Assembly (NCBI RefSeq): GCF_003987045.1
Contig: NZ_PIPZ01000001.1
Location: 62,001 to 126,000, forward strand
DNA from: Pseudidiomarina marina
GTDB taxonomy: Bacteria > Pseudomonadota > Gammaproteobacteria > Enterobacterales > Alteromonadaceae
Length of the DNA stretch: 64,000 nucleotides
Direction of reading: 5' to 3'
The position numbers and the translations under genes are program-made. This document shows positions 63,155 to 64,000 of this stretch, piece by piece. The notes below the pieces were generated by a model. The model did no database searches. It saw nothing but the letters and a program-made list of their open reading frames with translations, and was not told the DNA's origin. Each line of letters opens with the position of its first letter. The stretch's first letter is position 1.

Positions 63155-64000
63155 ATGAGTAGTTTTTATGAGTCAACAGCTCAATCGATGCACGTTTATG
63201 TGATTGATGACGGCTCTGACTTGGCGCGCGACGTCAATGCGCAGTTGCGTTCATATCAACTTTTCGCGGTGAGTACCTGCTCAATTGAGCAGGTGGCTAC
63301 GTTGTCAGCACCAAATGAGAAAGTCCTCTACCTCGTTGTGGCTGGCGAAAAAGCTCAAGTAGCACAAATAAGCGCGCTGTTACAATCAAGCAGTACTCAA
63401 AGTATTCTCATCACCGATAGCCCTATAGTGTTTCAGCAGCTCGGGCAGTTTGCGACTGACGCCTTACTGTGGCCATTGGCGTCCAACCTGCTGCAACAGC
63501 GTCTTAATTATCTGCACCAATTACAAGTGGCACATGATCAACTGGATGGATTAAAACAATCATTGGCTTGGCATAAAGCTCGCGTCGATCGTGAACACCA
63601 GCTTGTTGAACACATATTCCAAAATGCGTTGAGTCGAAATTATCTTGAGTATGCTCACGTTCATACCTATTTAACGCCTGTTTCAAAGTTTAATGGCGAT
63701 CTTTGCCTGATAGCTCCCGGACCGCTAGGCAACATATACATGCTTATGGCAGATTTTACCGGACACGGATTAGCTCCTGCCACCGGTGCGTTGCCGCTAT
63801 CACAGGCGTTTTTCGCCATGTCTGATCGCGGCGTATCGGTTGCAGAAATGGTCACCGAGTTTAATTACCGTATGAGCCGTCTGTTGCCTGATGACATGTT
63901 CTGTGCGGCAATTTTATTGGAATTATCTGCTAATGGTGAGCGAGTAACTTATTGGAATGGCGGGATGCCGGCCGCCTTATTGTTTGATGAACAAGGCGAA
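63155..64000 (+). CDS. PP2C phosphatase with degenerate receiver (runs off window)
   Basis: An ATG at 63155, two bases after the STAS stop, opens a frame that stays open to the last base (282 codons). It starts MSSFYESTAQSMHVYVIDDG: a receiver-like fold (~13-125) in which the phosphoacceptor region reads KVLYLVVAGEK with no Asp, so phosphotransfer is unlikely. A linker coiled coil (~130-165) leads to the PP2C/SpoIIE domain with KFNGDLCLI and LMADFTGHGLAPATGA, which keep the metal-binding Asp residues. A C-terminal HATPase (anti-sigma kinase) domain, as in HsbR/CrsR, would lie outside the window. Confidence 0.85.
   Translation, partial: MSSFYESTAQSMHVYVIDDGSDLARDVNAQLRSYQLFAVSTCSIEQVATLSAPNEKVLYLVVAGEKAQVAQISALLQSSSTQSILITDSPIVFQQLGQFATDALLWPLASNLLQQRLNYLHQLQVAHDQLDGLKQSLAWHKARVDREHQLVEHIFQNALSRNYLEYAHVHTYLTPVSKFNGDLCLIAPGPLGNIYMLMADFTGHGLAPATGALPLSQAFFAMSDRGVSVAEMVTEFNYRMSRLLPDDMFCAAILLELSANGERVTYWNGGMPAALLFDEQGE

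Overview
The window is an ordinary, gene-dense chromosome segment of a marine gammaproteobacterium. PriB, HolC, RluB, an alaS-csrA-tRNA-Ser-tRNA-Arg block, LptFG next to pepA, and the ffh-rpsP-rimM-trmD-rplS-tyrA order all point to Gammaproteobacteria. A Na+-pumping oxaloacetate decarboxylase, a BCCT osmolyte transporter and the general protein style suggest Alteromonadales, most likely Idiomarinaceae. The family-level call is inference from remembered sequence character, not from a search. I saw no rRNA, prophage, insertion sequence or CRISPR array.

Layout. 1-6.4 kb: 5' part of valS, then holC and pepA on the minus strand, divergent from lptF-lptG; then an RDD membrane protein. 6.6-12.2 kb: tRNA-Leu(CAA), a heptamer-repeat element, rnr-rlmB-small membrane protein, and rpsF-priB-rpsR-rplI. 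12.3-21 kb: an ECF sigma / putative anti-sigma / DUF4097 cassette, dnaB, zur, an exported amidase, dusA, a sigma-54-type promoter in front of two tiny exported or membrane proteins, an M19 dipeptidase, and a second heptamer-repeat element. 21-26.3 kb: a complete S10 operon (rpsJ to rpsQ) with its own promoter, L4-type attenuator leader and terminator, but without the str operon before it or the spc operon after it. 26.3-37.9 kb: BCCT transporter, porin, fadH, PHP phosphoesterase, yciO, scpA-scpB-rluB-agmatine deiminase, a SIMPL lipoprotein and recX. 38-45 kb: alaS, csrA, tRNA-Ser and two identical tRNA-Arg genes, a third heptamer-repeat element, and oadGAB. 45-57 kb: a hybrid histidine kinase without a sensor domain plus a tiny membrane protein, gshA, an SLT lipoprotein, a CNNM/CorB transporter, ypjD, ffh, rpsP-rimM-trmD-rplS and tyrA, whose end overlaps an antisense receiver-only regulator. 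57-64 kb: cytochrome b561 and cytochrome c', two exported amidohydrolases (three modules), then a STAS protein and the first part of a PP2C phosphatase that form a partner-switching pair.

The least expected signals are: (1) three copies of a composite element, each with a 30-nt left arm and a complementary right array of TTCGTTA-type heptamers, two sitting just after tRNA genes and one at the S10 operon border; (2) the orphaned S10 operon; (3) a near-consensus sigma-54 promoter driving a 90-aa exported protein and a 38-aa membrane peptide; (4) an inverted repeat covering the ribosome-binding site and start codon of fadH; (5) an amidohydrolase system in which only one of three modules keeps the metal-binding HxH motif.
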